Below are positions 51,899 to 60,417 of a stretch of DNA of 64,000 nt, piece by piece; the stretch's first letter is position 1; every line of letters begins with the position of its first letter. The notes below the pieces were generated by a model that did not search any database, was not told the origin of the DNA, and saw only the letters and a program-made list of their open reading frames with translations. Made by a program: the position numbers and the translations under genes. Where the stretch lies: positions 6,171,786-6,235,785 of the forward strand of contig NZ_CP066779.1 of the NCBI RefSeq assembly GCF_016598535.1. Direction: 5' to 3'. This DNA is from Rhodococcus sp. P-2. GTDB taxonomy: Bacteria; Actinomycetota; Actinomycetes; Mycobacteriales; Mycobacteriaceae.

Positions 51899-51904
51899 TA
51901 CGAT
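51899..51904 (+). promoter_or_regulatory. -10 element for leaderless FAD-enzyme transcript
   Basis: TACGAT, six bases from the GTG at 51911. No ribosome-binding site. Confidence 0.5.
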
Positions 51905-51910
51905 CGTCGG

Positions 51911-53269
51911 GTGGACGGTCTGAGAAATGTGCTCGCGGACGTGGTGGGACACCGGTTCGTCGTCGACGACGCCGACGTGTTGGCGACCCGTTCCACCGAC
52001 CAGACGGGGCGCTACCGCGGGCGTGCCGGCGCTCTGGTCCGACCGGGAAATACCGCCGAAGTCGCGGCGGTGCTGAACGCGTGCCGCTCTCGCGGAGTTC
52101 CGGTCACCGTCCAGGGCGGACGAACCGGCCTGGTCGCGGGTACGGTGCCCGAGCACGACGACGTCCTGCTCTCCACCGAACGCCTCACCACGATCGGCGA
52201 CGTCGACGCGGCCACCGGGCTGATCACCGTCGGCGCGGGAGTGACACTCGCTCAGGTACATTCCGCGGCGGCCGCCGCCGGTCTGAAGTTCGGTGTCGAC
52301 ATAGCGTCGCGGGACACCGCGACGATCGGCGGCATGGTCTCCACCAACGCCGGTGGCCTGCACACGGTTCGATACGGGAACATGGCCGAACAGGTCCTCG
52401 GCCTCGAGGTTGTACTCCCCGACGGGACAACGGTGCGCCGGTCACCGAAAGTGTTGTCCGACAACTCCGGATACAACCTGCCCGCACTGTGGGTGGGCAG
52501 TGAAGGAACTCTCGGCGTGGTCACAGCAGTCGACCTGAAGCTGCGCCGGGTACCGGTTCATCGGGTCACGACGCTGACCGGTTTCGACAGACTGGAGGAC
52601 GTCGTCGACGCGGGACGGATGTTGCGCACCCTCGACGGCGTCGACGCCCTGGAGTTGTTGGACGGCCGCGGACTCGAACTGGCCGCTCGACGGTTGAACG
52701 CGGCAGTGCCAACCGGGCGCGCGTGGTATCTCCTCGCCGAGGTATCCGCGGCTCACGATCCGATGGAAAGCCTGGCCGAAGCACTCGAACGCATCGACCC
52801 GCCGGAAACTCCGTCGGTGGGAGTCGACGGCCCGAGTTCGACGCGCTTGTGGGCGGCGAGGGAATGCTTCGCCGAAGTGGTCGGACTCTTCGGTCCCCCA
52901 CTGAAATTCGATGCGGCACTGCCCCTGGACTCGCTCGCCGCCTTTGCCGAGGACGCCGCCGCAGTGATCGCGAGCCGAGCACCGGAGGCGATCCCCGTTC
53001 TCTTCGGACACATCGCCGAGGGAAACATCCACCTCAATGTCCTGAACTGCCCGAACGCCGACACCGTCTACCGCAGCGTCCTCGAACTGGTTCGCGATCA
53101 CGGTGGAAACGTCAGCTCCGAGCACGGGGTGGGCTCGCTCAAACGCAACTATCTGGACCTGGCCCTCTCGGCGGAGGACATAGCCACGATGTGGGCGATC
53201 AAGCGAGCCCTGGACCCGAGCGACTATCTCAATCGCGCAGTGATGTTTCCCGACGCGCTTCGGCACTGA
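51911..53269 (+). CDS. FAD-linked D-2-hydroxyacid dehydrogenase (GlcD/LDH-D-like)
   Basis: 452 residues, GTG start. PCMH-type FAD domain at about 35-215 (VPVTVQGGRTGLVAGTVPEH, FGVDIASRDTATIGGMVSTN). The C-terminal domain has FGHIAEGNIHLNVLN and SSEHGVGSLKRNYL. It oxidises a D-2-hydroxyacid, such as D-lactate or D-2-hydroxyglutarate, and passes electrons on from FAD. The last 41 bases overlap the end of the convergent MFS gene. Confidence 0.9.
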   Translation: MDGLRNVLADVVGHRFVVDDADVLATRSTDQTGRYRGRAGALVRPGNTAEVAAVLNACRSRGVPVTVQGGRTGLVAGTVPEHDDVLLSTERLTTIGDVDAATGLITVGAGVTLAQVHSAAAAAGLKFGVDIASRDTATIGGMVSTNAGGLHTVRYGNMAEQVLGLEVVLPDGTTVRRSPKVLSDNSGYNLPALWVGSEGTLGVVTAVDLKLRRVPVHRVTTLTGFDRLEDVVDAGRMLRTLDGVDALELLDGRGLELAARRLNAAVPTGRAWYLLAEVSAAHDPMESLAEALERIDPPETPSVGVDGPSSTRLWAARECFAEVVGLFGPPLKFDAALPLDSLAAFAEDAAAVIASRAPEAIPVLFGHIAEGNIHLNVLNCPNADTVYRSVLELVRDHGGNVSSEHGVGSLKRNYLDLALSAEDIATMWAIKRALDPSDYLNRAVMFPDALRH

Positions 53270-54713
53270 CGGCCATCGCGTCGTCGTGGGCGTCGCCGCG
53301 TAGAGGCCGAGCGAAGCACACCGAGGCGACGAAACCGATGAGCAGCACACCTGCGGGCAGCCAGATCGACTCCGACATCGCCGTGCTGAACGGTTCACGG
53401 ACGAACTCGGGGAGGTGACCCACCCCGGCTTCGGAGCTACCGCCGGTCAGACCCTGGGCAGCCAGTCGCGCGGTGATCAGAGCGCCGATCGCAGCGCTGC
53501 CGAGAACCGCACCCACCTGCCTGGTGGTGTTGTAGACGCCGGCGCCCGCGCCCGCCTGCATCGGAGGCAGGTTGTGTGTGGCGGTGGCCGCGAGCGGAGA
53601 CCAGATGCATGCATTGGCGAAGCCGATCAGACCGATCGGCAGAAGCAGTTCCCAGATCGCGACGTCGGGAGACATCACCAGTGCCAGCCAGCCCAAGGCG
53701 ACCGCGAACAGCAGGAAGCCGGTGCCGGCGATGTAGCGCGGATGCGTCTTGTCGACGAGTTTGCCGATGATCGGGGCGAAAATACCGGTCAGCACTGCCA
53801 TCGGAACGAGCAGCAACGCCGACTGCGTCGGGGAGAGTCCGCGAACTGCCTGTGTGTAGAACATCAGCGGAAGGACCATCGACGTGATCGCAAAGCCCAT
53901 AGCGGTGATGGCGACGTTGGCGAGTGAGAAGTTGCGATCCTTGAAGAGTTCCAAGGGAAGCAAGGGTTCGTTCTTGTTGCGCGACTGGTAGAACACGAAC
54001 ACCGCGAGCAACACCACGCCGGCGCCGATCAGACTCCAGACGAATCCGTTCCAGTCGTACGAGCTGCCTTCCTGGATTCCGAACACCAGCAGGAACATGC
54101 CTGCGGCGCTGAGAATCACGCCGGGAATGTCGAACTTGTGCTCGCTGGTCGGCAACGACGGAACGAGCTTCCACGCGAGGAGGAAGGCGATGACACCAAC
54201 CGGGACGTTGACGATGAAGATCCATTCCCAGCCGAGATTGTCCACCAGGACGCCACCGGCGAGCGGACCGACCAGGGTGGCGACACCGGCGACGGCGCCC
54301 CACAGGCCCATTGCCGCGCCGCGCTTGTTCGGCGCGAACGTGCGAGTGATGACGGCCATCGTCTGAGGCGTCATCATGGCAGCACCCAGGCCTTGGAAAG
54401 CCCTTGCGACGATGAGCATCTCGACGCTGCCGGACAGACCGCACCACAGTGATGCGCCGGTGAACAGTACGAGGCCGATCATGTACAGGTTCTTCGGACC
54501 GAACCTGTCACCGAGTCGACCGGTGACGAGCAGCGGCACCGCGTACGCCAGCAGGTACGCGCTGGTGACCCAGACGACCTTGTTGATGTCGGTGCCGAGG
54601 TCCTCCATGATCGCGGGGTTGGCGACAGCGACGATGGTGCTGTCCACCAAAATCATGAAGAACCCGATACACAGCGCCCACAGCGCGTGCCAGGGATTGA
54701 CCTGCTTTTCCAT
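53229..54713 (-). CDS. MFS drug exporter, DHA2 (EmrB/QacA) family
   Basis: 494 residues with 14 predicted membrane helices, the DHA2 layout. Signatures: FFMILVDSTIVAVANPAIME in helix 1, GRLGDRFGPKNLYMIGLVLF in loop 2-3, and AVAGVATLVGPLAGGVLVDN (motif C, antiporter) in helix 5. It expels drugs or other hydrophobic compounds using the proton gradient. Its ATG is two bases after the padR stop, and its ribosome-binding site (AAGGA) lies inside padR, so translation is coupled. Confidence 0.95.
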   Translation of the reverse strand: MEKQVNPWHALWALCIGFFMILVDSTIVAVANPAIMEDLGTDINKVVWVTSAYLLAYAVPLLVTGRLGDRFGPKNLYMIGLVLFTGASLWCGLSGSVEMLIVARAFQGLGAAMMTPQTMAVITRTFAPNKRGAAMGLWGAVAGVATLVGPLAGGVLVDNLGWEWIFIVNVPVGVIAFLLAWKLVPSLPTSEHKFDIPGVILSAAGMFLLVFGIQEGSSYDWNGFVWSLIGAGVVLLAVFVFYQSRNKNEPLLPLELFKDRNFSLANVAITAMGFAITSMVLPLMFYTQAVRGLSPTQSALLLVPMAVLTGIFAPIIGKLVDKTHPRYIAGTGFLLFAVALGWLALVMSPDVAIWELLLPIGLIGFANACIWSPLAATATHNLPPMQAGAGAGVYNTTRQVGAVLGSAAIGALITARLAAQGLTGGSSEAGVGHLPEFVREPFSTAMSESIWLPAGVLLIGFVASVCFARPLRGDAHDDAMAVSAEARRETSLRD

Positions 54714-54715
54714 CT

Positions 54716-55339
54716 TCAGTCCTTAGGTAGTGCGGACGAGCCTGCGGAGCCGGCCAGCCGGTCGAGAAGTTCTTGTGAGAGCCAGGGCATTTCGCCGCTC
54801 TCGATGTCTGTCACCAACGCGCCGATCCACTCTCTTTCGGCGATCGTGAGTGCGTGGGCGTAGTCCGCGCCCACCGTGAAGATTCGTGGTTTTTCCGCTG
54901 CCTTCACCGCTTCGTAGTCGGCCTCGAATTTCGCAATCGTCTTGTCGAGGTGCGCGAGACGGATCCGAAGCATCTGACACGCGGTGGATGCGGAGAGGTT
55001 GTGCATTTCGGCGAGCGCGAGCGGCAACCGCGGATACTCCCGCACCGGAACCGCCAACATCTCACGTAGTTGATGCTCGAGCGCCTCACGGCCTCGGGCG
55101 GTGATCTCGTACGTCGTCCGCTCGGGCCGATTGCCCTCACGATCGGTCCCGATCGAAGCCAGAAGTTCCTGCTTCTCCAACCGGGAAACCGTGTGATAGA
55201 GCGATCCCGGCTTGATCTTCACCAACTGATCGCCCCGACGAACCGAGGCAAGTTGATACATCTCGTACGGATGCATCGAACGCTCGGACAGCAGGCCCAG
55301 AACGGTGATTCCCAGAGGCGTCAGTGACACGTCACCCAT
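54716..55339 (-). CDS. PadR-family regulator of the MFS exporter
   Basis: 207 residues. N-terminal PadR winged helix: LTPLGITVLGLLSERSMHPY, then KPGSLYHTVSRLEKQELL. A C-terminal helical domain (residues 100-200) follows, as in the AphA-like subgroup. PadR proteins repress drug pumps and release DNA when they bind the drug. A TTGACTATT direct repeat and a GACTATTTC/GAAATAGTC inverted repeat lie 27-61 bases upstream. A GAGGGGG ribosome-binding site precedes its ATG. Confidence 0.93.
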   Translation of the reverse strand: MGDVSLTPLGITVLGLLSERSMHPYEMYQLASVRRGDQLVKIKPGSLYHTVSRLEKQELLASIGTDREGNRPERTTYEITARGREALEHQLREMLAVPVREYPRLPLALAEMHNLSASTACQMLRIRLAHLDKTIAKFEADYEAVKAAEKPRIFTVGADYAHALTIAEREWIGALVTDIESGEMPWLSQELLDRLAGSAGSSALPKD

Positions 55340-55365
55340 GAATCCCCCTCCCTGACAAGCCGCTA

Positions 55366-55400
55366 TTGACTATTTCTTGACTATTCCACCTGAAATAGTC
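55366..55400. promoter_or_regulatory. putative PadR operator
   Basis: GACTATTTC (55368-55376) and GAAATAGTC (55392-55400) are exact inverted repeats, 15 bases apart. TTGACTATT is also directly repeated with an 11-base period (55366-55374, 55377-55385). The site lies between padR and the divergent GNAT gene. Confidence 0.65.
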
Positions 55401-55452
55401 CACATGGAATATACGACCTTCGGCCGTCTCGATCAACCCGTTCGAATCGGAC

Positions 55453-55458
55453 TAGCCT
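55453..55458 (+). promoter_or_regulatory. -10 element for leaderless GNAT transcript
   Basis: TAGCCT is seven bases from the GTG at 55466, with no ribosome-binding site between them. Confidence 0.4.
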
Positions 55459-55465
55459 GTAGCGA

Positions 55466-56155
55466 GTGGACGATCATCACCTCGACATCATCCGACTTGC
55501 CTGGGCACGTGAGCTGGGCCTCGGCGACTCGGCATTGCGCCCGGCACACACGGCCCGAGTCGTCGGCGACGACATCCACGTTCTCGAACTTGCGGGCGCC
55601 GGTGCGATCGTCGGGCCACAGTGGTTCATCGAGCGCACGGCGGACATCTCCGTCGACACACTTCTGCAACCGGCACGCCTCCTCGAGATCGCGGGCGATC
55701 ACGGCGGCCGAATCACCGGTCCCGTCGATCTCGCCTTCCTCGGCGACTACACCGACACGCCGCCCGACGAGCAACTGCTGATTTCCCACGAGATCGACGA
55801 CGCCCTCGCCGTCGCTTCCCTGTGCCCACCCGACGACAGCACCACCGCCGACCTCGAGCGCCGAACGCGGTGGTTCACCGCCCTCACCGATTCCGACGAG
55901 GTGCTCGGATGCGCGGCGTACTCCGAATTCCAGGGATTCGTGGCAGATCTCACGACCCTGACGGCTCCAGCGCACCGCCGTCGCGGAATCGGCTGCGCAG
56001 TAACGCTTCTCGCTGCCGAGGACGCTCTGGATTCGGGTTTGATCCCGCAACTACGCACGAGTCGCGGCAGCGCTGTGGGCGCGACGCTTCCACGTAAAGC
56101 CAAATTCGACGTACTGGGGGCATACGCTCGAGTACACGTGCACCTGCCCAGTTGA
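55466..56155 (+). CDS. GNAT-family N-acetyltransferase
   Basis: 229 residues, GTG start. The C-terminal half has FVADLTTLTAPAHRRRGIGC, the acetyl-CoA binding strand and loop (R-R-R-G-I-G). The N-terminal 110 residues are a separate alpha/beta domain like that of mycothiol-synthase-type double GNAT proteins, but without the loop. The end lacks the usual NxxAxxxYxKxGF motif and reads RGSAVGATLPRKAKFDVLGA instead. Substrate unknown. Divergent from padR. Confidence 0.8.
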   Translation: MDDHHLDIIRLAWARELGLGDSALRPAHTARVVGDDIHVLELAGAGAIVGPQWFIERTADISVDTLLQPARLLEIAGDHGGRITGPVDLAFLGDYTDTPPDEQLLISHEIDDALAVASLCPPDDSTTADLERRTRWFTALTDSDEVLGCAAYSEFQGFVADLTTLTAPAHRRRGIGCAVTLLAAEDALDSGLIPQLRTSRGSAVGATLPRKAKFDVLGAYARVHVHLPS

Positions 56156-56178
56156 CACTCGAACGAGAGGGACCGCAG

Positions 56179-57213
56179 ATGAGTACGAAAGACGACGCGA
56201 GCGAACCGACATTCGTCGAAGAGGGCCGCGAATTCACACGCGACACCAACTACATCCCGACCCGCATCACCGAGGACGGTCGCGACGGTTACCCGGTCGA
56301 GCCAGGGCGATACCGGCTGATCGTCGCGCGCGCCTGCCCGTGGGCAAACCGCGCCATCATCGTCCGCCGACTGCTCGGCCTCGAAGACGTACTCTCGATG
56401 GGCATCTGCGGGCCGGTTCACGACAAGCGAAGCTGGACTTTCGATCTCGACCCCGGCGGCGTCGATCCCGTACTGAAGATCCCACGACTACAGGACGCGT
56501 ACTTCGCCCGAGATCCCGACTACCCCAGAGGAATCACGGTGCCCGCCATGGTGGAAATCGCCACGGGCAAGGTGGTCACGAACGACTACCCTCAAATCAC
56601 CCTCGACTTCTCGACGCAATGGAAGAAGTACCACCGCGAAGGCGCACCGGACCTGTACCCGGAGCCACTGCGTGACGAAATCGACGAAGTTTCCGAGTAC
56701 GTGTTCCGCGACGTGAACAACGGCGTCTACCGCTGCGGGTTCGCCGGATCACAGCAGGCATACGACGAGGCATACGACACGCTGTTCGCCCGCCTCGACT
56801 GGCTCACCGAACGTCTTGCCCGGCAACGCTTCCTGGTAGGAGACACCATCACCGAAGCCGATGTGCGCCTGTTCACCACGCTGGCGCGATTCGATCCCGT
56901 CTATCACGGCCACTTCAAGTGCAACAGAAGCAAACTCAGCGAAATGCCGGTGCTGTGGGACTACGCGCGCGATCTTTTCCAAACTCCCGGATTCGGTGAC
57001 ACCATCGACTTCACACAGATCAAAGCTCACTACTACATCGTGCATTCGGAGATCAATCCCTCCGGAATCGTGCCCAAGGGACCGGAATTGACACACTGGC
57101 TCGAACCGCACGGCCGCGAACAATTGGGTGGCCGACCGTTCGGGGACGGGACACCTCCTCATCCGCCCATCCCGTCGGAAGTGGTTCCAGCAGAGCACTG
57201 GGCCACCCGATAG
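56179..57213 (+). CDS. glutathionyl-hydroquinone-reductase-like GST (ECM4/YqjG family)
   Basis: 344 residues from the ATG at 56179, with GAGAGGGA upstream. It has the omega-type GST thioredoxin domain with the catalytic Cys in ARACPWANRA near 55, then a long insert (FARDPDYPRGITVPAMVE). The all-helical C domain has ITEADVRLFTTLARFDPVYH and HFKCNRSKLSEMPVLWDYAR. These are the family's typical residues. Relatives remove glutathione from glutathionyl-hydroquinones. Mycobacteriales use mycothiol instead, so this enzyme may act on mycothionyl conjugates. It starts 24 bases after the GNAT stop. Confidence 0.9.
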   Translation: MSTKDDASEPTFVEEGREFTRDTNYIPTRITEDGRDGYPVEPGRYRLIVARACPWANRAIIVRRLLGLEDVLSMGICGPVHDKRSWTFDLDPGGVDPVLKIPRLQDAYFARDPDYPRGITVPAMVEIATGKVVTNDYPQITLDFSTQWKKYHREGAPDLYPEPLRDEIDEVSEYVFRDVNNGVYRCGFAGSQQAYDEAYDTLFARLDWLTERLARQRFLVGDTITEADVRLFTTLARFDPVYHGHFKCNRSKLSEMPVLWDYARDLFQTPGFGDTIDFTQIKAHYYIVHSEINPSGIVPKGPELTHWLEPHGREQLGGRPFGDGTPPHPPIPSEVVPAEHWATR

Positions 57214-57226
57214 GTCGCAGCGAGGC

Positions 57227-57637
57227 TTACTCCCCGGCGTACGTGCCGAAACTCCAATACACACCTTCCGGGTCACGGCAGGTGAACCCCCGCGAACCGT
57301 AGTCCTCGTCGCGCAATCCTTGCGTGATCGTGGCGCCCGCCGCGACAGCGCGTTCGTGGAGTGCATCCGCGGCGTCGGCGTCGTCGACGACGATGTACAC
57401 CGAACCGATTCCCGGCGGCAGGCCGGCGATCGCCGAATCGGTGCGCGGCGAGCCCAGCATGATGCCGCCACCGCCCGGCCAGTCGAGTTGGGCGTGGTCC
57501 ACCACGTCTCCCTCTCCGTAGACGGCCTTCTCCACGAACCCGAAGGTGCTCACCAGAAAGTGGATTGCCGCGCGGGCGTCGAGGTAGCGCAGTGTCGGCC
57601 AGATGGTCGTCGAACGAGATTCCGAAGTGGCGGTCAT
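57227..57637 (-). CDS. VOC-family (glyoxalase-like) protein
   Basis: 136 residues. TLRYLDARAAIHFLVSTFGF is the first beta-alpha unit; WPGGGGIMLGSP, YIVVDDADAADALHERAVA, and FTCRDPEGVYWSFGTY complete the fold. This is the PhnB-like/VOC subgroup, often annotated as bleomycin-resistance or glyoxalase protein. The first metal His and the last Glu positions are not conserved in an obvious way, so a binding role is possible. GGAG precedes the ATG. Converges on the GST gene. Confidence 0.85.
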   Translation of the reverse strand: MTATSESRSTTIWPTLRYLDARAAIHFLVSTFGFVEKAVYGEGDVVDHAQLDWPGGGGIMLGSPRTDSAIAGLPPGIGSVYIVVDDADAADALHERAVAAGATITQGLRDEDYGSRGFTCRDPEGVYWSFGTYAGE

Positions 57638-57791
57638 AACACTCGAACTCCTGCCTGGGAAAACTCACGGAGAAAATCAAGTCTCGTACGAGCCTATGGC
57701 CCCTGTGATCACCGCCGCTACCGAAAACTTCACCTATTCTCGAGATACGGTCCACCTCGCTTCAGAGGAGGACAACTGTGGAGGGGCAGCA

Positions 57792-58541
57792 ATGAGCAAG
57801 TCGACGAACAACGACAGCGGGCGTATCGAGAAGGTCCTCGTTTCCGTTCTCGACAACGGAAGCCGCCTGCAAGCGCCCGCAGTGGCCAAGTACGTCAACC
57901 ATGTCCGTAAGGCTCACCCCGACGAGTCACCCGCTCAGATCGTCGAGCGGATGGAGAAGATGTTCATTCTCGCCGTCACCGGAAGCGGCAGTGCCGTCGG
58001 TGCCACGGCCGCGGTACCGGGAGTCGGAACGGTGGCGTCCATCGCTGCCGTCGGCGCGGAATCGGCCTTCTTCCTCGAGGCGTCGGCGCTGCTGACACTG
58101 GCAATCGCGTCGGTGCACGGCATCTCCGTGCAGGATCACCAGCAACGACGCGCCTTGGTCCTGGCAGTCGCCCTCGGCGAATCCGGCATGGAGATCGTCC
58201 AGAAGGCCACCGGCATCACGGCCAAGAACTGGGGGACGGCAATCACCAGCAAGATTCCCGGACCCACGATGAAGGGAATGAACAGCACCCTCGTGCGTAA
58301 GTTCGTGACCAAATACGCCGCGAAGCGCAGCGCACTGATCCTCGGCAAGCTCGTGCCCGCCGGGATCGGTGCCGTCATCGGTGGCGCAGGTAACCGAGCC
58401 ATCGGCAAAGGCGTCGTCAAGAACGCACGTGAAGCCTTCGGGCCCGCTCCCGCCAGGTGGACCGATCACCTGATCGTGATGCCTGCCGACGAGCCCGCTC
58501 CGGCGCCCGCTTCCGAGACACGCCGGGCCATCCGCAGATAG
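57792..58541 (+). CDS. membrane-associated protein of unknown function
   Basis: 249 residues from the ATG at 57792, with GGAGGGG upstream. A helical N-terminus (about 1-60) is followed by a Gly/Ala-rich hydrophobic stretch (VTGSGSAVGATAAVPGVGTV). A second hydrophobic segment (FFLEASALLTLAIASVHGI), then a third near 185-210 (GKLVPAGIGAVIGGAGNRAI), follow. The Gly-rich helices and the LVRKFVTKYAAKRSALILGK region recall EcsC-like proteins, but I cannot assign it. Proline-rich tail. Upstream is the convergent VOC gene and downstream an ABC operon 53 bases away. Confidence 0.7.
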   Translation: MSKSTNNDSGRIEKVLVSVLDNGSRLQAPAVAKYVNHVRKAHPDESPAQIVERMEKMFILAVTGSGSAVGATAAVPGVGTVASIAAVGAESAFFLEASALLTLAIASVHGISVQDHQQRRALVLAVALGESGMEIVQKATGITAKNWGTAITSKIPGPTMKGMNSTLVRKFVTKYAAKRSALILGKLVPAGIGAVIGGAGNRAIGKGVVKNAREAFGPAPARWTDHLIVMPADEPAPAPASETRRAIRR

Positions 58542-58594
58542 CTGTCCGGGCCGTAGGCTCGCATCACGTATTCGCCGCCGACCCGGGAGCAGCA

Positions 58595-59611
58595 TTGACG
58601 AACACCGCAATGGGATCCTTCTCTGCCCCCATCGAGATTCGTGGGTTGACGAAGACGTTCAAGGCGGCGCGCGCGGTCAACGACCTGAGCTTCGACGTTC
58701 AGGCGGGCTCGATCACCGGGTTTCTCGGCCCCAACGGTTCAGGCAAGACGACCACGTTGCGGATGCTCCTCGGGCTGGTGTCGCCGACTTCGGGATCGGC
58801 CACGATCAACGGCACTCCGATGCGTTTGCTGCCCAATCCGGCACGGACCGTCGGCGCAGTACTCGACGTCGGCAGTCTCCATCCGAAACGAACGGCGCTC
58901 GGACACCTCGAGATCTACGCGGCCGCTATCGGCATGCCGACTCAGCGCGCAGCGCAGGTTCTGGACATGGTCGGTCTGAGTTCGGTCGGAGCCCACAAGA
59001 CCGGCACCTTTTCACTCGGGATGCGCCAACGCCTGATCCTTGCCACCGCGATGCTCGGTGATCCCGAGATCCTCGTCCTCGACGAACCCGCGAACGGACT
59101 CGACCCCGAAGGCATGGCGTGGCTACGTCAGTTCCTACAGACGTTTGCCGGTTCCGGCCGAACGGTTCTGATCTCGAGCCACGCGCTTCGTGAAGTGGAA
59201 GCGACCGTCGACAGCGTGGTCATCGTCAGCGCTGGCTCACTCGTCTACCAAGGGACCATGGACGAACTTCGTCGCTCCCAGCGCAGTCGACTGCTCGTCT
59301 CGTGTTCCAACCCAGCGCTCCTCGCCACGGCATTGGCCGCTCGGGGAATCATCGACGCCCAGATCACCCAGGACGGACGGCTCGCCGTGGGCGGCACCGA
59401 CACGTCGGTGCTCCCACCGGTGGCATCCGCCGCCGGTGTCACGATCTTCGGTGTCGCGACCGAAGGCGCAGATCTCGAACAACTGTTCCTCGCGATGACA
59501 ACACCGCAGTACGTGGTTCCCCAGGTCGGATACCACCGCCCACCCGGTCCCGGTTCCGGACCGGGCTATTACGGCCCTGCCGCATACGGACCTTCCGGAG
59601 GACACAGATGA
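58595..59611 (+). CDS. ABC transporter ATP-binding protein (drug-export type)
   Basis: 338 residues from TTG 58595, which has GGGAG five bases upstream; ATG 58610 is the alternative. Walker A LGPNGSGKTTTL, signature FSLGMRQRL, Walker B ILVLDEPANGLD and H-loop VLISSHALRE are of the CcmA/DrrA class, with the LGMRQRL variant common in these ATPases. After the ATPase core and a C-terminal domain (to about 300) comes a Pro/Gly/Tyr-rich tail (HRPPGPGSGPGYYGPAAYGP) that looks disordered. It overlaps the permease start by four bases (ATGA). Confidence 0.9.
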   Translation: MTNTAMGSFSAPIEIRGLTKTFKAARAVNDLSFDVQAGSITGFLGPNGSGKTTTLRMLLGLVSPTSGSATINGTPMRLLPNPARTVGAVLDVGSLHPKRTALGHLEIYAAAIGMPTQRAAQVLDMVGLSSVGAHKTGTFSLGMRQRLILATAMLGDPEILVLDEPANGLDPEGMAWLRQFLQTFAGSGRTVLISSHALREVEATVDSVVIVSAGSLVYQGTMDELRRSQRSRLLVSCSNPALLATALAARGIIDAQITQDGRLAVGGTDTSVLPPVASAAGVTIFGVATEGADLEQLFLAMTTPQYVVPQVGYHRPPGPGSGPGYYGPAAYGPSGGHR

Positions 59612-60381
59612 CCACGCTCGTGCGCTCGGAGACACTCAAAGTTCTCACCCTGCGCTACTGGTGGGCACTGGCCATCGCACCGGTGGTCGTGGCCGTGCTG
59701 ATCGCTGCCTCGACTCGGACGTTCGTCGAAGTCGTAGCCGATTCGGCAGACACCACATTCGACGTCGATGTCGTGTCCACCGGCGTCAGCCTCGGTGTCT
59801 CCAACACGCTTGTCCTGGTGTTCGCGGCCGTCTTCGGAGCGCTCACCGCCGGATCCGAATTCGGCTACAAGACTCTCACCACAACGTTCCTCACAGCCCG
59901 CGGCCGCGACGGAGTTCTCGGCGCAAAACTTGCCGTCGTCGCTGTATTCGCCGTCGGCTACGCACTGGCGGTCGAAGTAGTCAGCATCGGCGCGATGTTG
60001 CTCTTCGGCCGGGACTTCAGCTTCACCACCGATCTCTTCTCCATCTGCGCCGCAGGCATTCTGGCGTGTGCGCTGTGGGCACTACTGGGCGCCGGGGTGG
60101 CCCTGCTCACCGGTTCGTCGATGGCCGGTGCCCTCTCGGTCATCCTGTGGTTCGTCTTCGGTGAATGGATCGTCCGCGCAGTGCTGCTCGCGATGGATCT
60201 CGGTGGGATCGGGGCCGCGCTTCCGGTATCGGCCACGATCGGCACGATCGTCAATGCGGCACCGTCGATCGACGTCAACGCTTTTGCGTCCTGGCCGAGC
60301 GGCCCGATGATGCTGGCGGCTTGGGTGGTCCTGTTCTGCGGGCTCGGTTGGCTGCGAACCCGGACCCGCGACATCACCTGA
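59608..60381 (+). CDS. ABC transporter permease
   Basis: 257 residues. Six membrane helices fit the ABC-2 type: YWWALAIAPVVVAVLIAAS, TLVLVFAAVFGALTAG, AVVAVFAVGYALAVEVVSIG, AGILACALWALLGAGVALLT, ALSVILWFVFGEWIVRAVLL and MMLAAWVVLFCGLGWL. GSEFGYKTLTTTFLTARGRD between helices 2 and 3 is the coupling loop typical of these permeases. Its ATG overlaps the ATPase stop (ATGA), so the two are coupled. Substrate unknown. Confidence 0.88.
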   Translation: MTTLVRSETLKVLTLRYWWALAIAPVVVAVLIAASTRTFVEVVADSADTTFDVDVVSTGVSLGVSNTLVLVFAAVFGALTAGSEFGYKTLTTTFLTARGRDGVLGAKLAVVAVFAVGYALAVEVVSIGAMLLFGRDFSFTTDLFSICAAGILACALWALLGAGVALLTGSSMAGALSVILWFVFGEWIVRAVLLAMDLGGIGAALPVSATIGTIVNAAPSIDVNAFASWPSGPMMLAAWVVLFCGLGWLRTRTRDIT

Positions 60382-60403
60382 AAAAGCTGTCTGGGGCCGG
60401 GTC

Positions 60404-60409
60404 TACCGT
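60404..60409 (+). promoter_or_regulatory. possible -10 element for the fused ABC exporter
   Basis: TACCGT, eight bases from the ATG at 60418, with no ribosome-binding site in between. This suggests a leaderless start separate from the preceding ABC operon. Confidence 0.35.
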
Positions 60410-60417
60410 GGATCTCG

